A stretch of DNA of 64,000 bases from Bosea vestrisii. Lineage in GTDB: Bacteria; Pseudomonadota; Alphaproteobacteria; Rhizobiales; Beijerinckiaceae. Numbering within the stretch: the first letter of the stretch is position 1; each line of letters starts with the position of its first letter. Where the stretch lies: the NCBI RefSeq assembly GCF_030144325.1, contig NZ_CP126307.1, positions 2,976,001-3,040,000 on the forward strand. Reading direction: 5' to 3'. The notes below the pieces were generated by a model, which saw only the letters and a program-made list of their open reading frames with translations, did no database searches and had not been told where the DNA came from. Positions 36,383 through 46,400 of this stretch are shown here, piece by piece. The translations under genes and the position numbers were made by a program.

Positions 36383-38569
36383 CTAAAGGAAGCTCTGCGG
36401 ATCGACGTCGACCGCGACCCTGACCGAACCTTTCGGTTTTGGCGCGCGCTTGATCCAGGCACGCAGATAATCCTGGAGGTTGATCTCGCGCGCCGTCCTG
36501 ACGATCAGCCGCATGCGGTGGCGCCCACGCAGGATCGCGAGCGGCGCCTCGGCCGGCCCGAGCACGGCAACGCCGGCCGGTGCCTCGGCACAGCGCGCCA
36601 GCGCTCGCGCATGCGTTTCTGCCTCGGCCTGCGCATTGGCCGAAACGATCAGCGCAGCGAGCCGCCCGAAAGGCGGCAGGCCGGCGGCTTCCCGCGACGC
36701 CGTCTCGGCAGCATAGAAGCGCTCGGGATCGCCGGAGATCAGCGCCTTCAGCACCGGATGGTTGGGGTCGTGCGTCTGCAGCAGCGCCCGTCCTGGCCTC
36801 TCGCCGCGCCCGGCCCGGCCGGTGACCTGCCGGAGCACCTGGAAGGTGCGCTCGGCGGCGCGCGGATCGCCCGAGGTCAGGCCGAGATCGGCGTCGATGA
36901 CACCGACCAGCGTCATCCCCGGGAAATTATGACCCTTGGCGACGAGCTGCGTGCCGATGACGATGTCGAACTCGCCCTCGGCCACTGCCATCAGCTCCTG
37001 CTTCAGGCGCTCGGTTCCACCCGGAAAATCACTCGACAGCACGATCGAGCGCGCCTGCGGGAACAGCGTCGCGACCTCCTCGGCGAGGCGCTCGACCCCC
37101 GGCCCGCAGGCGACGAGGCTCTCGGGCTGATGGCAGGCCGGGCATTCATGCGGCCGGCGCTCGACATGCCCGCAATGATGGCAGACCAGCGCCCGCCGAA
37201 ACCGATGGTCGACCAGCCAGGCCGAGCAGTTCTTGCACTGGAAGCGATGACCGCAATCACGGCAGAGCGTCAGCGGCGCATAGCCACGCCGGTTGAGGAA
37301 CAGCAGCGACTGCTCCTTCGCCTCGAGATTCGCCTCGATCGCCTTGACCAACCCGGACGAAAGCCAGCGCCCGCGTTCCGGCTTGTCCTTGCGCAGGTCG
37401 ACCAGGCCGAGCGTGGGCAATTCGCGCCCGCCATAGCGCTCCGGCAGCTTGAGATGGGTGTAGCGGCCGCGCTCGGCGTTGACGCGGGTTTCGAGTGAGG
37501 GCGTGGCGGACGCCAGCACCACCGGCGCGTTTTCGATCTTGCCGCGCACCACCGCCATGTCGCGGGCATGGTAGGCGACGCCGTCCTCCTGCTTGTAGGC
37601 AGCCTCGTGCTCCTCATCGACGATGATCAAACCGAGATCCCGGTAGGGCAGGAACAGGGCCGAGCGCGCGCCAGCCACCACCAGCGCCTCGCCCTTGGCG
37701 ATCGCCGCCTGCAAGCGCTCGCGCCTTCGCCCACTCACGCCCGAATGCCACAGCCCCGGCCGGACGCCGAAACGCGCTTCGAACCGGTCGATGAACTGCG
37801 CCGTGAGCGCAATCTCCGGCATCAGGATCACGCTCTGACGCCCGATCCGGATCGCTTCCGCGACAGCCTCGAAATAGACCTCGGTCTTACCCGAGCCGGT
37901 GACGCCTTCGAGCAGCGCGACCTGCCAGGCCTGCTTGCGGACGAGTTCGGCGAGGGCATCGCCGACCGCCTGCTGATCCTGCGAGAGCTGCGGTTTGGCA
38001 TGATCGGGATCAGGCCGGGCTGCGATCGCCTCCTGCGGCAGCGCCTCGACGGAAAAGGTACCGGCATCGACGAGCGAATCGATCACTGCCGTACTGACCG
38101 ACGCCGCCTCGGCCAGCGCCGGTTTGCCGATCAGCAGCCCGCCCTCGGCAGCAGCGATGGCACGTGCCCGGGCCGGCGTCATCCGCGCCGGTGGCGCGCC
38201 GACCAATCTCACGCCGAGTTTCGGCCGCTCCGGCGTATCGTCGGGCGGGCGACGCAAGGCGAGCGCCAGCACCGAGCCCTTGGCGGCGAGCGTATACCAG
38301 GCGACCCAGTCGACCAGCTTGCGCAGCGCCGGATCGAGCGGCGGCATGTCGAGCTTGGCGACCACCTTTTTCAGATTGCCGCCACGGCCTGAGCCCACCT
38401 CCCAGACCACGCCGACCGTCTCGCGCGGCCCGAGCGGCACCTGCACGACATCGCCTGGCGCGAGCGTGAGCCCGGGCGGCACGGCGTAGCTATAGGCCTG
38501 GTCGAGGCCGAGCGGGATCAGCACCTCGACCGTGCCGCCGCCCTGCCCCTCGTCGAGCGCATCGTCCAT
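36383..38569 (-). CDS. priA: Primosomal protein N' (replication restart helicase PriA)
   Basis: PriA reloads the replisome at stalled forks. The 728-residue protein has the N-terminal 3'-DNA-binding domain (VEVLIPLGLDQAYSYAVPPGL), Walker A GVTGSGKTEVYFEAV near residue 222, the DEEH box (IIVDEEHEAAYKQ) near residue 317, and a zinc-binding insert with paired cysteines CRDCGHRFQCKNC...CHHCG...CPAC (residues 437-475). The helicase C-terminal motifs GTQLVAKGHNFPGMTLVGV and GRAGRGERPG follow. It lies upstream of atpH on the same strand, a common alphaproteobacterial neighbourhood, but 256 nt away. Confidence 0.97.
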   Translation of the reverse strand: MDDALDEGQGGGTVEVLIPLGLDQAYSYAVPPGLTLAPGDVVQVPLGPRETVGVVWEVGSGRGGNLKKVVAKLDMPPLDPALRKLVDWVAWYTLAAKGSVLALALRRPPDDTPERPKLGVRLVGAPPARMTPARARAIAAAEGGLLIGKPALAEAASVSTAVIDSLVDAGTFSVEALPQEAIAARPDPDHAKPQLSQDQQAVGDALAELVRKQAWQVALLEGVTGSGKTEVYFEAVAEAIRIGRQSVILMPEIALTAQFIDRFEARFGVRPGLWHSGVSGRRRERLQAAIAKGEALVVAGARSALFLPYRDLGLIIVDEEHEAAYKQEDGVAYHARDMAVVRGKIENAPVVLASATPSLETRVNAERGRYTHLKLPERYGGRELPTLGLVDLRKDKPERGRWLSSGLVKAIEANLEAKEQSLLFLNRRGYAPLTLCRDCGHRFQCKNCSAWLVDHRFRRALVCHHCGHVERRPHECPACHQPESLVACGPGVERLAEEVATLFPQARSIVLSSDFPGGTERLKQELMAVAEGEFDIVIGTQLVAKGHNFPGMTLVGVIDADLGLTSGDPRAAERTFQVLRQVTGRAGRGERPGRALLQTHDPNHPVLKALISGDPERFYAAETASREAAGLPPFGRLAALIVSANAQAEAETHARALARCAEAPAGVAVLGPAEAPLAILRGRHRMRLIVRTAREINLQDYLRAWIKRAPKPKGSVRVAVDVDPQSFL

Positions 38570-38615
38570 GCGCCCGTCTCTAGCACTGATTCGGTGCCGT
38601 GGCCGGCAGTAGCCC

Positions 38616-40116
38616 TCAAGCCGCGGCTGGCCGCGGCGCCATCAGCTTGCGCATCGTCCAGCCGAAGACCGGCCAGAGCAGCGCACCGAAGGTCATCGCC
38701 GCCAGCACCGACGAGACGGGGCGGCTGAAGAACGGCAGGATCGAGCCGTCCGACTTGATCAACGACGTCACGAGGCTCTGCTCGACCATGGTGCCCATGA
38801 CGACGCCGAGCACCATCGCCGCGACGGGATAGCCGTTCTTCTCCATCACGAAGCCGATCAGGCCGAAGATGGCGACGCACCAGACCGCGAACAGGTTGTT
38901 CCCGCCGGTGGCGAAGGCGCCGACCGCGCAGAACACCATGATCACCGGCATCACCGCCGAGCGCGGCGCGCCGACGATCCGGCTCGCCAGCCGGATCATG
39001 ATGATGCCGAGCGGGATCATGATGATATTGCCGAGGATGAAGATGATGTAGAAGGCGTACATGCTCGACGCCTGCTCGGTGAACAGGGTCGGGCCGGGGT
39101 TGAGCCCCTTCATGTAGAGCACGCCGATCGCGATCGCGGTGATCGTGTCGCCGGGGATGCCGAAGAGCAGCGCCGGCACCCAGCCCGAGGCGAGCGAGGC
39201 GTTGTTGCTGGCGCCGGCTTCGATCAGCCCCTCGGGATGGCCCGTGCCGAATTTCTCCGGCGTCTTCGAGAAGCGCTTGGACATCGCGTAGCTGACCCAG
39301 GCGGCCATGTCGGCGCCGGCGCCGGGCAGCACGCCGATGATGATGCCCACGATGTTTCCGCGGGCCTGCTGCTTCGGATATTTCTTGGTCAGCGCCCACT
39401 GCCCTTTGAGGATGCTGCCGAGGCGGCGGTTTTCGATCTTCGGCGGCTCGCGCTCGGTCAGCGCCCGCATCACCTCGGACAGCGCGAAGACACCGACCAA
39501 CGCCGGGATCACCTCGATCCCCCCAGCAGGTCGGTCGAGCCGAAGGTGAAGCGCGGCACGCCACCGGGGTTGTCGATGCCGATGCAGGTGATCAGCAGGC
39601 CGAGCAGCATGGCGGCGATCGCCTTGATCGGCGAGGAGCGCGCCACCAGCGTCGCGCACATCAGCCCGAGCATGGCGAGCCAGAAGTTCTCATAGGTCGA
39701 GAAGGAGAGCGCGAACTCGGCCAGGACCGGCGCGAGCACCATCAGCGAGAGCGTGCCGGCGATGCCGCCCAGCGCCGAAAACCACAGGCAGATGCCGAGC
39801 GCCGTCTCGGCTTCGCCTTTCGCGTCATCGCATAGGCATCGTCGGTATAGGCCGCAGAGGCCGGCGTCCCGGGGATGCGCAGGAGACAGCCGGGAATATC
39901 GCCGGAGAAGATCGCCATCGCCGATGCCGTGATGATCGTCGCGATCGCCGCGATCGGCGAGAGGTAGAAGGTGATCGGCACCAGCAGCGCGGTTGCCATC
40001 GTCGCCGACAGGCCGGGCAATGAGCCGACCACCAGCCCGTAGATGGCCGAGGCGAAGATCGCGATCATCACTTCCGGCGCGAAGACGAGCCCGAAGGCCT
40101 GGATCATCGTGTTCAT
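38616..40116 (-). pseudogene. tctA: Tripartite tricarboxylate transporter permease TctA, frameshifted twice
   Basis: TctA is the large membrane subunit of the TTT uptake system. The protein is split over three frames. Part 1 (from 40116) reads MNTMIQAFGLVFAPEVMIAIF through AYAMTRKA. One G is missing at about 39816-39817. Part 2 continues as ETALGICLWFSALGGIAG through FTFGSTDLLGG. A second G is missing in the C-run near 39519-39524 (six instead of seven). Part 3 runs from IEVIPALVGVFALSEVM to the C-terminus. Adding both bases gives exactly 501 codons, the normal length, with typical PGLSATMATALL and GVLPGAGADMAAW motifs. It is the last gene of tctCBA. Two indels, both at short G/C runs, suggest sequencing error as much as decay. 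Confidence 0.87.
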
Positions 40117-40135
40117 CGGCTTACCACGGGCAGGA

Positions 40136-40627
40136 TTACCAAGGGAAAGGCAGCAGGCCGCCGGGCAACGGCACGCGCAGCAGCTTCAGGAAGATCAGGT
40201 TGATGACGAAGGGTGCGATCAGCGCCATCGGCACCGCGAGCTTCGGTCGGGCGCCGAAGGCCAGCGAGGCCGTCAGCACCATGATCGCCGCCGTCGGCAG
40301 GAAACCCAGCTTTTCGGAAGCAAGCGCGTAGAACATCACCAGCGCCGGCGGGAGCAGCGCGAGCCAGGCCCGCCAGGCCGGCAGCGGCTCCAGATATTCC
40401 GGCGCCGTATGGCTGGCGAGGTCGGCCTCGGCCACCTCTTCGAAATGCCGACCGACACCGAGCACGATCAGCACGCCGCAGATGACGAGCAGGGCTCCGA
40501 CCAGCGACGGGAAGGCCGAGGGACCGACCTGCTGGCCGGGCACCGGCGGCAGTTTCGAGCCGTAGAAGAAGGCGGCGGCGCCGAGCGTCGCGATAGCGCC
40601 GCCGGTCACGCGGTCTGACAACACCAT
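40136..40627 (-). CDS. tctB: Tripartite tricarboxylate transporter small permease TctB
   Basis: The 163-residue protein has four hydrophobic segments in the TctB pattern: TGGAIATLGAAAFFYGS, ALLVICGVLIVLGV, ALLPPALVMFYALASEKLGFL and the last LAVPMALIAPFVINLIFLKLL. The end, RVPLPGGLLPFPW, is typical. It lies between tctC and tctA, 19 nt before the tctA start. Confidence 0.9.
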   Translation of the reverse strand: MVLSDRVTGGAIATLGAAAFFYGSKLPPVPGQQVGPSAFPSLVGALLVICGVLIVLGVGRHFEEVAEADLASHTAPEYLEPLPAWRAWLALLPPALVMFYALASEKLGFLPTAAIMVLTASLAFGARPKLAVPMALIAPFVINLIFLKLLRVPLPGGLLPFPW

Positions 40628-40727
40628 GCTGTGGAATCTCGTTGAACTGGCATCGCGCCGCGCCGGCGCACTCTGAAACGGACGGAGCGGACGGGCATCC
40701 TTGCCAGCCCGCCCCGATTCGGCGAGG

Positions 40728-41720
40728 TCAGGCCTTGGCCAGACCGGCAGCCTTCATCGCCGACGCCATCGAGGTGTCGCTGTCGGCCATGAACTTGGCG
40801 AAGCCCGGCCCGTCGGCGAACTTCATGCCGAAGCCGCGCGAGTTCATGAAGTCCTGGTACTCCTTCGAGTCGAAGGCCTTCTTCAGCGACGCCGTCAGCT
40901 TCGCCTGGATGTCGGCCGGCACCGCCTTGGGTGCGCCGATGCCGCGCCAGGCACCGACCGAGTAGTTGATCCCCAGCGACTCGTTCAGCGTCGGCACGTC
41001 CTTGAACTGCGGGTTGCGTGCGCTCGCCATGATCGCCAGCGCCTTCGCCTTGCCGGCGTCGATCATCGCGCGGGCTTCCGGCACCGAGCAGGTGACGATG
41101 TCGATGCCGCCGGCCGCCAGATCCTGCATGCCGGGCGCAGCGCCGTTCGACGGCACCCAGGCGACGTGGTCGGGCTTCAGCCCCATCGCGACCAGCCAGC
41201 CGACCAGCGCGAGGTGCCAGATGCCGCCCTGGCCGGTGCCGGATGCCTTGAGCTTGCCGTGAGGGGCGGCCTTGATCGCCGCGGCCAGCTCCTTGATGTC
41301 CTTGTAGGGGCTAGAGGCCGAGACCTGCACGCCTGGCGGGTCCTCGTTCATCAGGCCAAGCGCGGCATAGTCGCCCGATTTCAGCTCGGTCAGGCCCTGA
41401 TGGCGCATCATCGCGATCTCGACCGTCAGCATGCCGATCGTGTAGCCATCCGCCGGTGCCGCCGCGATCGCCTGGTGCCCGACCACGCCGGAGCCACCGG
41501 TGCGGTTCACCACGTTGAAGGGCTGACCGAGATCCTTCTCCAGCAACTGCGCGACGATGCGCGCCGTTGCATCTGTGCCACCGCCCGCGCCCCACGGGCA
41601 GATCAGGGTCACCGGCCGGCTCGGATACTGCGCCTGGCCGATCGCCGGGCCCGTGATCAGCCCTGCCGCGCCGGCCGCGGCCGCGCCTTTGAGGACCGTA
41701 CGTCTGCTGATTCTGCTCAT
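40728..41720 (-). CDS. tctC: Tripartite tricarboxylate transporter substrate-binding protein (TctC/Bug)
   Basis: The 330-residue periplasmic binding protein captures a carboxylate for TctAB. The N-terminus has a twin-arginine-type signal (SRRTVLKGAAAAGAAG). The Bug features YPSRPVTLICPWGAGGGTDATAR and the VVNRTGGSGVVGHQAIA loop, which hold the ligand carboxylate, follow. I start at the ATG at 41720 with GGGAGGG upstream rather than seven codons earlier. First gene of tctCBA, 100 nt before tctB. The ligand cannot be read. Confidence 0.92.
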   Translation of the reverse strand: MSRISRRTVLKGAAAAGAAGLITGPAIGQAQYPSRPVTLICPWGAGGGTDATARIVAQLLEKDLGQPFNVVNRTGGSGVVGHQAIAAAPADGYTIGMLTVEIAMMRHQGLTELKSGDYAALGLMNEDPPGVQVSASSPYKDIKELAAAIKAAPHGKLKASGTGQGGIWHLALVGWLVAMGLKPDHVAWVPSNGAAPGMQDLAAGGIDIVTCSVPEARAMIDAGKAKALAIMASARNPQFKDVPTLNESLGINYSVGAWRGIGAPKAVPADIQAKLTASLKKAFDSKEYQDFMNSRGFGMKFADGPGFAKFMADSDTSMASAMKAAGLAKA

Positions 41721-41834
41721 TCCGATATCCCTCCCGTTCAATCGATTTAAAATTTGAAAGCTTCTTCGCCTCGCGGCGCGGCTTCCTTGGTGTTCTCGCT
41801 ATCAGAGCCGATTGCCGCTGACGAGGCAACCGTC

Positions 41835-41848
41835 TTTGTATGCTGTAT
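41835..41848. promoter_or_regulatory. Tandem TGTATGC direct repeat upstream of tctC
   Basis: TGTATGC occurs twice without a gap (41835-41841 and 41842-41848), 115 nt upstream of the tctC start and close to the end of the neighbouring gene. It resembles sites of GntR-type regulators, but no such regulator is adjacent. No other feature is visible in 41742-41869. Confidence 0.4.
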
Positions 41849-41869
41849 GCACGAGCGGGGTGGTGAGCC

Positions 41870-43252
41870 TCAAAGCCCGCAAGCCACCGGCACCACGCTT
41901 TTGCCGGCGGCCTCCGCAATCGCTCCGGTGCTCAGCTCGCTACTCGTTGTAGCAGCGGCGGGCTTGGCATCGGCCTTCTCCAGCATCGCCCTGAGCTGCG
42001 TGACGCCGGCGATCGTATGATTGCGCTGCGGCGCGACGCCGGCAATCAACCCTTTGTCCAAGGGATTGGCGGTAACCAGCCCCGCGAGCCGGCCCTGGCG
42101 GTCGAAGACCGGGCTGCCCGCCCCGCCGAGCTGCAGCGGCGCGAGCACCGCGTCGCTCGCGACCTCGCCCGGCAGCGCCACCAGGGTGCGCGCAGCCGCG
42201 GTTCCATCATAGGCCAGCACGACCACTGCCTCCCGCGCCGCAGGCGCGGCATCGCGCACCCCCGGCACTGCGCTGGCGGGCAATCCTGGCACGTCGAGGA
42301 GCGCGAGCCCGCTCGCCTGGTCCTGCGCCCGCAGCTTCGCCGGCCGCGAGCCGACCTTGAGCCCCTTGCAGGGATCGACCGCAGCGCGCGCCGTCAGCAC
42401 CAGCTCCTTGCCGATAACGAGGCCGACGCCGAAGCGCTCGGTCGCCGGCTGGGCCGGTACAGCGGCAATTGGAGGAGCACCCGGCACTGCCTGCGCCGGA
42501 ACGGGAGCCGGAGCCGGGCCGCTCGGGAACGGCTCGAAGCTGTCGGCGATCGCGGTCACCACCTTGTCGAAGGTTGTGGCCATGCTCTTGTCGTAACCGA
42601 TCGAGAAGCCGCGCAGGCCCGTTGGCCCCAATGCCTGCCGCCGGAAGAATTTTCCGGTCGGCGTCTCGCCGGCGACGACGAAGAAGGCCGGCTGCAGCAG
42701 CTTGTAGGTGACCTTACGCTGGATGTTCGGATTGACCGCGATGGCGCGCTCGAAGATCGCCTGAAGCGGCTCGGTCGCAGGGCCTGCGCTGACATCGAGC
42801 GTGACCTTGCCATCGGTGCTCTGCCAGCGGCTGCCACCGGTCGCTGTCGCCTCGCGCTTCGGCAGGAGTTTTTGCGGAATGCCGATGCGCACGCCGGTCG
42901 GCTGGTCGGTGATCACGGCAAAACCCGCCGCATCGCGCGCCGTTTTGGCGAGCCGCGCCAGTTCCTGCCGCTCGGCCGCGCTCAGTTGCCCATCGGGCTG
43001 GCCGCGTCCGGCCTTGAAGCCGTTCACAGCCCGGAAGGTCAGTGCCCCGAAATTCCCGGTGGCGGCGCTGTTGAGATGCCCGGTCCAGATCAGGTCGGCC
43101 TGGATCGCCTTGCGCTCGGTCTCAGGCAACGCGGCATAGGCCTGCGTCGCCACTGCGAGCCGCGGATCGGCCGGCTGCTGCGCTTGTGCGGCGCTAAGGC
43201 AAGCGAGGATGGCGGTAATGCCGATCAGCGCGGGAACCTTGAACACGAGCAT
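41870..43252 (-). CDS. Exported trypsin-like protein lacking catalytic residues
   Basis: The 460-residue protein starts with a signal peptide (VPALIGITAILACLSAAQA). Residues 45-105 read like a peptidoglycan-binding-type helical domain, 110-240 form a conserved-looking domain without a name, then a proline/alanine linker (243-270) leads to a trypsin/HtrA-like fold at 272-400. There the catalytic His place is Ala290 (LTARAAVDPC) and the Asp place is Gly315 (SGLALLDV), while Ser380 remains (GGAGSPVFD). So it is probably inactive as a protease. The start is ATG 43252 or GTG 43246; GGAG favours the GTG. It is divergent from the alpha-2-macroglobulin gene. Confidence 0.75.
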   Translation of the reverse strand: MLVFKVPALIGITAILACLSAAQAQQPADPRLAVATQAYAALPETERKAIQADLIWTGHLNSAATGNFGALTFRAVNGFKAGRGQPDGQLSAAERQELARLAKTARDAAGFAVITDQPTGVRIGIPQKLLPKREATATGGSRWQSTDGKVTLDVSAGPATEPLQAIFERAIAVNPNIQRKVTYKLLQPAFFVVAGETPTGKFFRRQALGPTGLRGFSIGYDKSMATTFDKVVTAIADSFEPFPSGPAPAPVPAQAVPGAPPIAAVPAQPATERFGVGLVIGKELVLTARAAVDPCKGLKVGSRPAKLRAQDQASGLALLDVPGLPASAVPGVRDAAPAAREAVVVLAYDGTAAARTLVALPGEVASDAVLAPLQLGGAGSPVFDRQGRLAGLVTANPLDKGLIAGVAPQRNHTIAGVTQLRAMLEKADAKPAAATTSSELSTGAIAEAAGKSVVPVACGL

Positions 43253-43458
43253 CTCCGTCTTTCTCAGGTCGCGCCGCGACGCGGCGCCATTCAGCGTCAG
43301 CCTCGTTGCAGAGGCAAGAGGCGAGAAGGGCTCAACCGATCGCAAGTCGAGTTGCGCCTGACGCGCCCGGTGCTAGCTTCGCGCAATGCGTCGACCCGTC
43401 ATCGCGTCGACGCCTGCTGCAGCCAGAATCCGGCCGCCCGCCTTTCGGAGACCGAGCC

Positions 43459-46400
43459 ATGCGCCATCTCGTCCGCCTCGCCCTCCTGCTCGGCCTGACT
43501 GTCGCCGCCGGACCTGCTTTCGCTCAGAAGGCCTATGTCAGGCCCGATCTCGCCAGCGACGGCCAGCGCCTCGAGGAGCGGCTGAAGCGCGAGGTCTCGG
43601 TCGGCCAGCGCCCCTTCGCCACCCTGCTGCGCGACGGCAGCGCCGCCCTCAACCGCGGCGATGCCCGCGCCGCGCTGCCCCTCGCCAACGCTGCCGCCGT
43701 CGCCGATCCCGCCAACCCCGGCGGCTGGCGCCTGATGGCGCAGGCGGCAAGCGGCATCGAGCCGCGCGATTATCGCGAGCGCTATGAATTACGCGAACGC
43801 GCCGTCAGCGCTGCCTACCTCGCCTATCAACGCTCGACCTCGCGTCCGGATGAAGCCTCCTCGCTCGGCGTGCTCGCCCGCGTCTTCGAGAAGCACGAGC
43901 TCTGGCGCCCGGCGCTGACCACCTATCGGCTCAGCCTCGATCTTGCCGACAACGCTTCCCTGCGTACCGACTACGAGGCGCTGCGGGCCCAGCGCGGCTT
44001 CCGCCTCATCTCCAACAAGGTCGATTCCGACGCGGCGAGCCCCCGCGCCTGCTTCGAGTTCTCCGAGCCGCTCTCGCGCGGCCGCGTCGACTTCGCACCT
44101 TATGTCGCCATCACCGGCAAGGGCGATTTCGCCGTCAGCGGCGAGGAGCGCCAGCTCTGTGTCGATGGCCTGCGCCATGGCGAACGCTACGGCTTCGTCA
44201 TCCGCCAGGGCGTGCCGTCCGCCATCCCCGATGAGAAGCTGCTGAAATCGGCCGATTACGAGGTCTATGTCCGCGACCGCGCCCCGTCCGTGCGCTTCAC
44301 CGGCAAGAATTACGTGCTGCCGCGTACCGGCCAGCAGGGCGTGCCGGTCGTCTCGGTCAATGCCGACAGCCTCGATCTCGAGGTGATGCGCATCGGCGAC
44401 CGCAACCTGATCGGCTCGGTCCACTCCGACGACTTCCTCAGCCAGCTCGGCAGTTACAATGCGGGCCAGATCGCCTCGGACAAGGGTTCGAGCGTCTGGA
44501 AGGGCACGATGGCGGTGAAGTCCGAGCTCAACAAGGACGTCACCACCGCCTTCCCGGTGCTGGAGGCAGTCGGCCGGCTCCAGCCGGGCGTCTATGTGAT
44601 GTTCGCCAAGCCCACCGGTGGTACGCGGACCGCGAGTTCGTCCGATAGCGACGGCGACTATGACGATGGCACCACCCGCGCGACGCAGTGGTTCGTCGTC
44701 TCCGATCTCGGCCTGACCTCCTTCTCCGGGCCTGACGGCGTGCATGTGCTGGTGCGCTCGCTCGCCGACGCCTCGCCCGTCGCCAATGCGGAACTGCGCC
44801 TGATCGCCCGCAACAACGAGGTGCTGGCGACCGTTCGGTCCGACCGCGACGGCTATGCCCGCTTCGACGCAGCCCTCGGCAAGGGCCAGGGCGGCAATGC
44901 GCCCGGCCTCGTCACCGCCAGCGTCGGTGAGGATTACGGCTTCCTCGATCTGAAGCAGACCGCGTTCGACCTGTCGGATCGCGGCGTGAAGGGCCGCGTC
45001 GCGCCGGCCGGGCTCGATGCCTTCCTCTATACAGAGCGCGGCGTCTACCGTTCCGGCGAGACCGTCTACCTGACGACGCTGCTGCGCGACGCCAAGGGCG
45101 CAGCCGTCTCCGGCCTGCCGCTGACGCTGGTCGTCAAGCGGCCTGATGGCGTCGAATACCGTCGCCGCCAGATCGAGGACCAGGGCGCGGGCGGGCGCGC
45201 CCATTCGATCCCGCTGATCTCCGGCGCCCAGACCGGCACCTGGCGCGTCCAGGCCTATTCCGACCCGAAGGGCGCGGCCCTCGGCGAAGTCTCCTTCCTG
45301 GTCGAAGATTATGTCCCCGAGCGGCTGGAATTGACGCTCGCGCCGAAGAAGCAGGTTCTGCAGGCCGGCGAGCCGGCCGAGATCGACGTCAACGCCCGCT
45401 ATCTCTACGGCGCGCCCGGTTCCGATCTCGACGTCACCGGCTCGATGACCGTGCGCTCGGCGGCGCAGACCGCTATCCCCGGTTTCGCCGGCTACGAGGT
45501 CGGCCTGACCGACGAGGCCTTCGAGCCGCAGCAGGCCGAGTTCGAGGACGCCGCCAAGACCGGCGCCGACGGCAAGGTCACCATCGCCAACCCGGTCGCC
45601 CAGCCCGAGACCAACCGCCCGCTCGAAGTCGAATTGACGGTGCGCGTCGGCGAGCCCGGCGGGCGCGCCATCGCGCGCTCCGTCACCATGCCGATCGTGC
45701 CGAAGGGCGCCGCCATCGGCGTGCGCAAGGCCTTCAAGGAAGGCGAGCTCGGCAACGGCCAGACCGCGACCTTCGACGTGATCATGGCCCAGGGCGACGG
45801 CCGCCGGATCGCCCGCCAGGGCCTGAAATGGACACTGTCCAAGGTCAGCCGCAACTATCAGTGGTTCTATCAGGACGGCCGCTGGAACTATGAGGGCGTG
45901 AAGACGACACGCCGCGTCGCCGATGGCGAGGTTGCCGTCGCCGAAAATGCGCCGGGCCGCATCGCCGCGCCCGTGCAATGGGGCAATTACCGGCTCGACG
46001 TCAGCGCCGACGGCGCCGAGGCGACCGAGACCAGCGTCTCCTTCAATGTCGGCTACGAGACCGACAAGACCGCCGACCAGCCCGACGTGCTCGACGTCGC
46101 CTTGGACAAGGCGTCCTACGCCAATGGCGAGAGCATGCAGGTGCGCCTGACGCCGCGCTTCGCCGGCAAGGCGACGCTCGCGGTGATGAGCGACCGCGTC
46201 GCCGAGATCCGCACCGTCGACGTGCCCGCCAATGGCACGACCGTGACGATCCCGGCCAAATCCGACTGGGGCGCCAGCGCCTATCTCGTCGTGCTCGCCC
46301 ATCGCCCGATGGACACGGCTGCGCAGCGCATGCCCGGCCGCGCCATCGGCCTCGCCTGGTTCAGCGTCGGCAAGGAGGAGCGCAACCTTGCCATCGATCT

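Noticed and set aside
36126..36462. N-terminally extended AtpH
   Set aside because: The added residues show no similarity to delta subunits. The GTG at 36126 gives the normal N-terminus.
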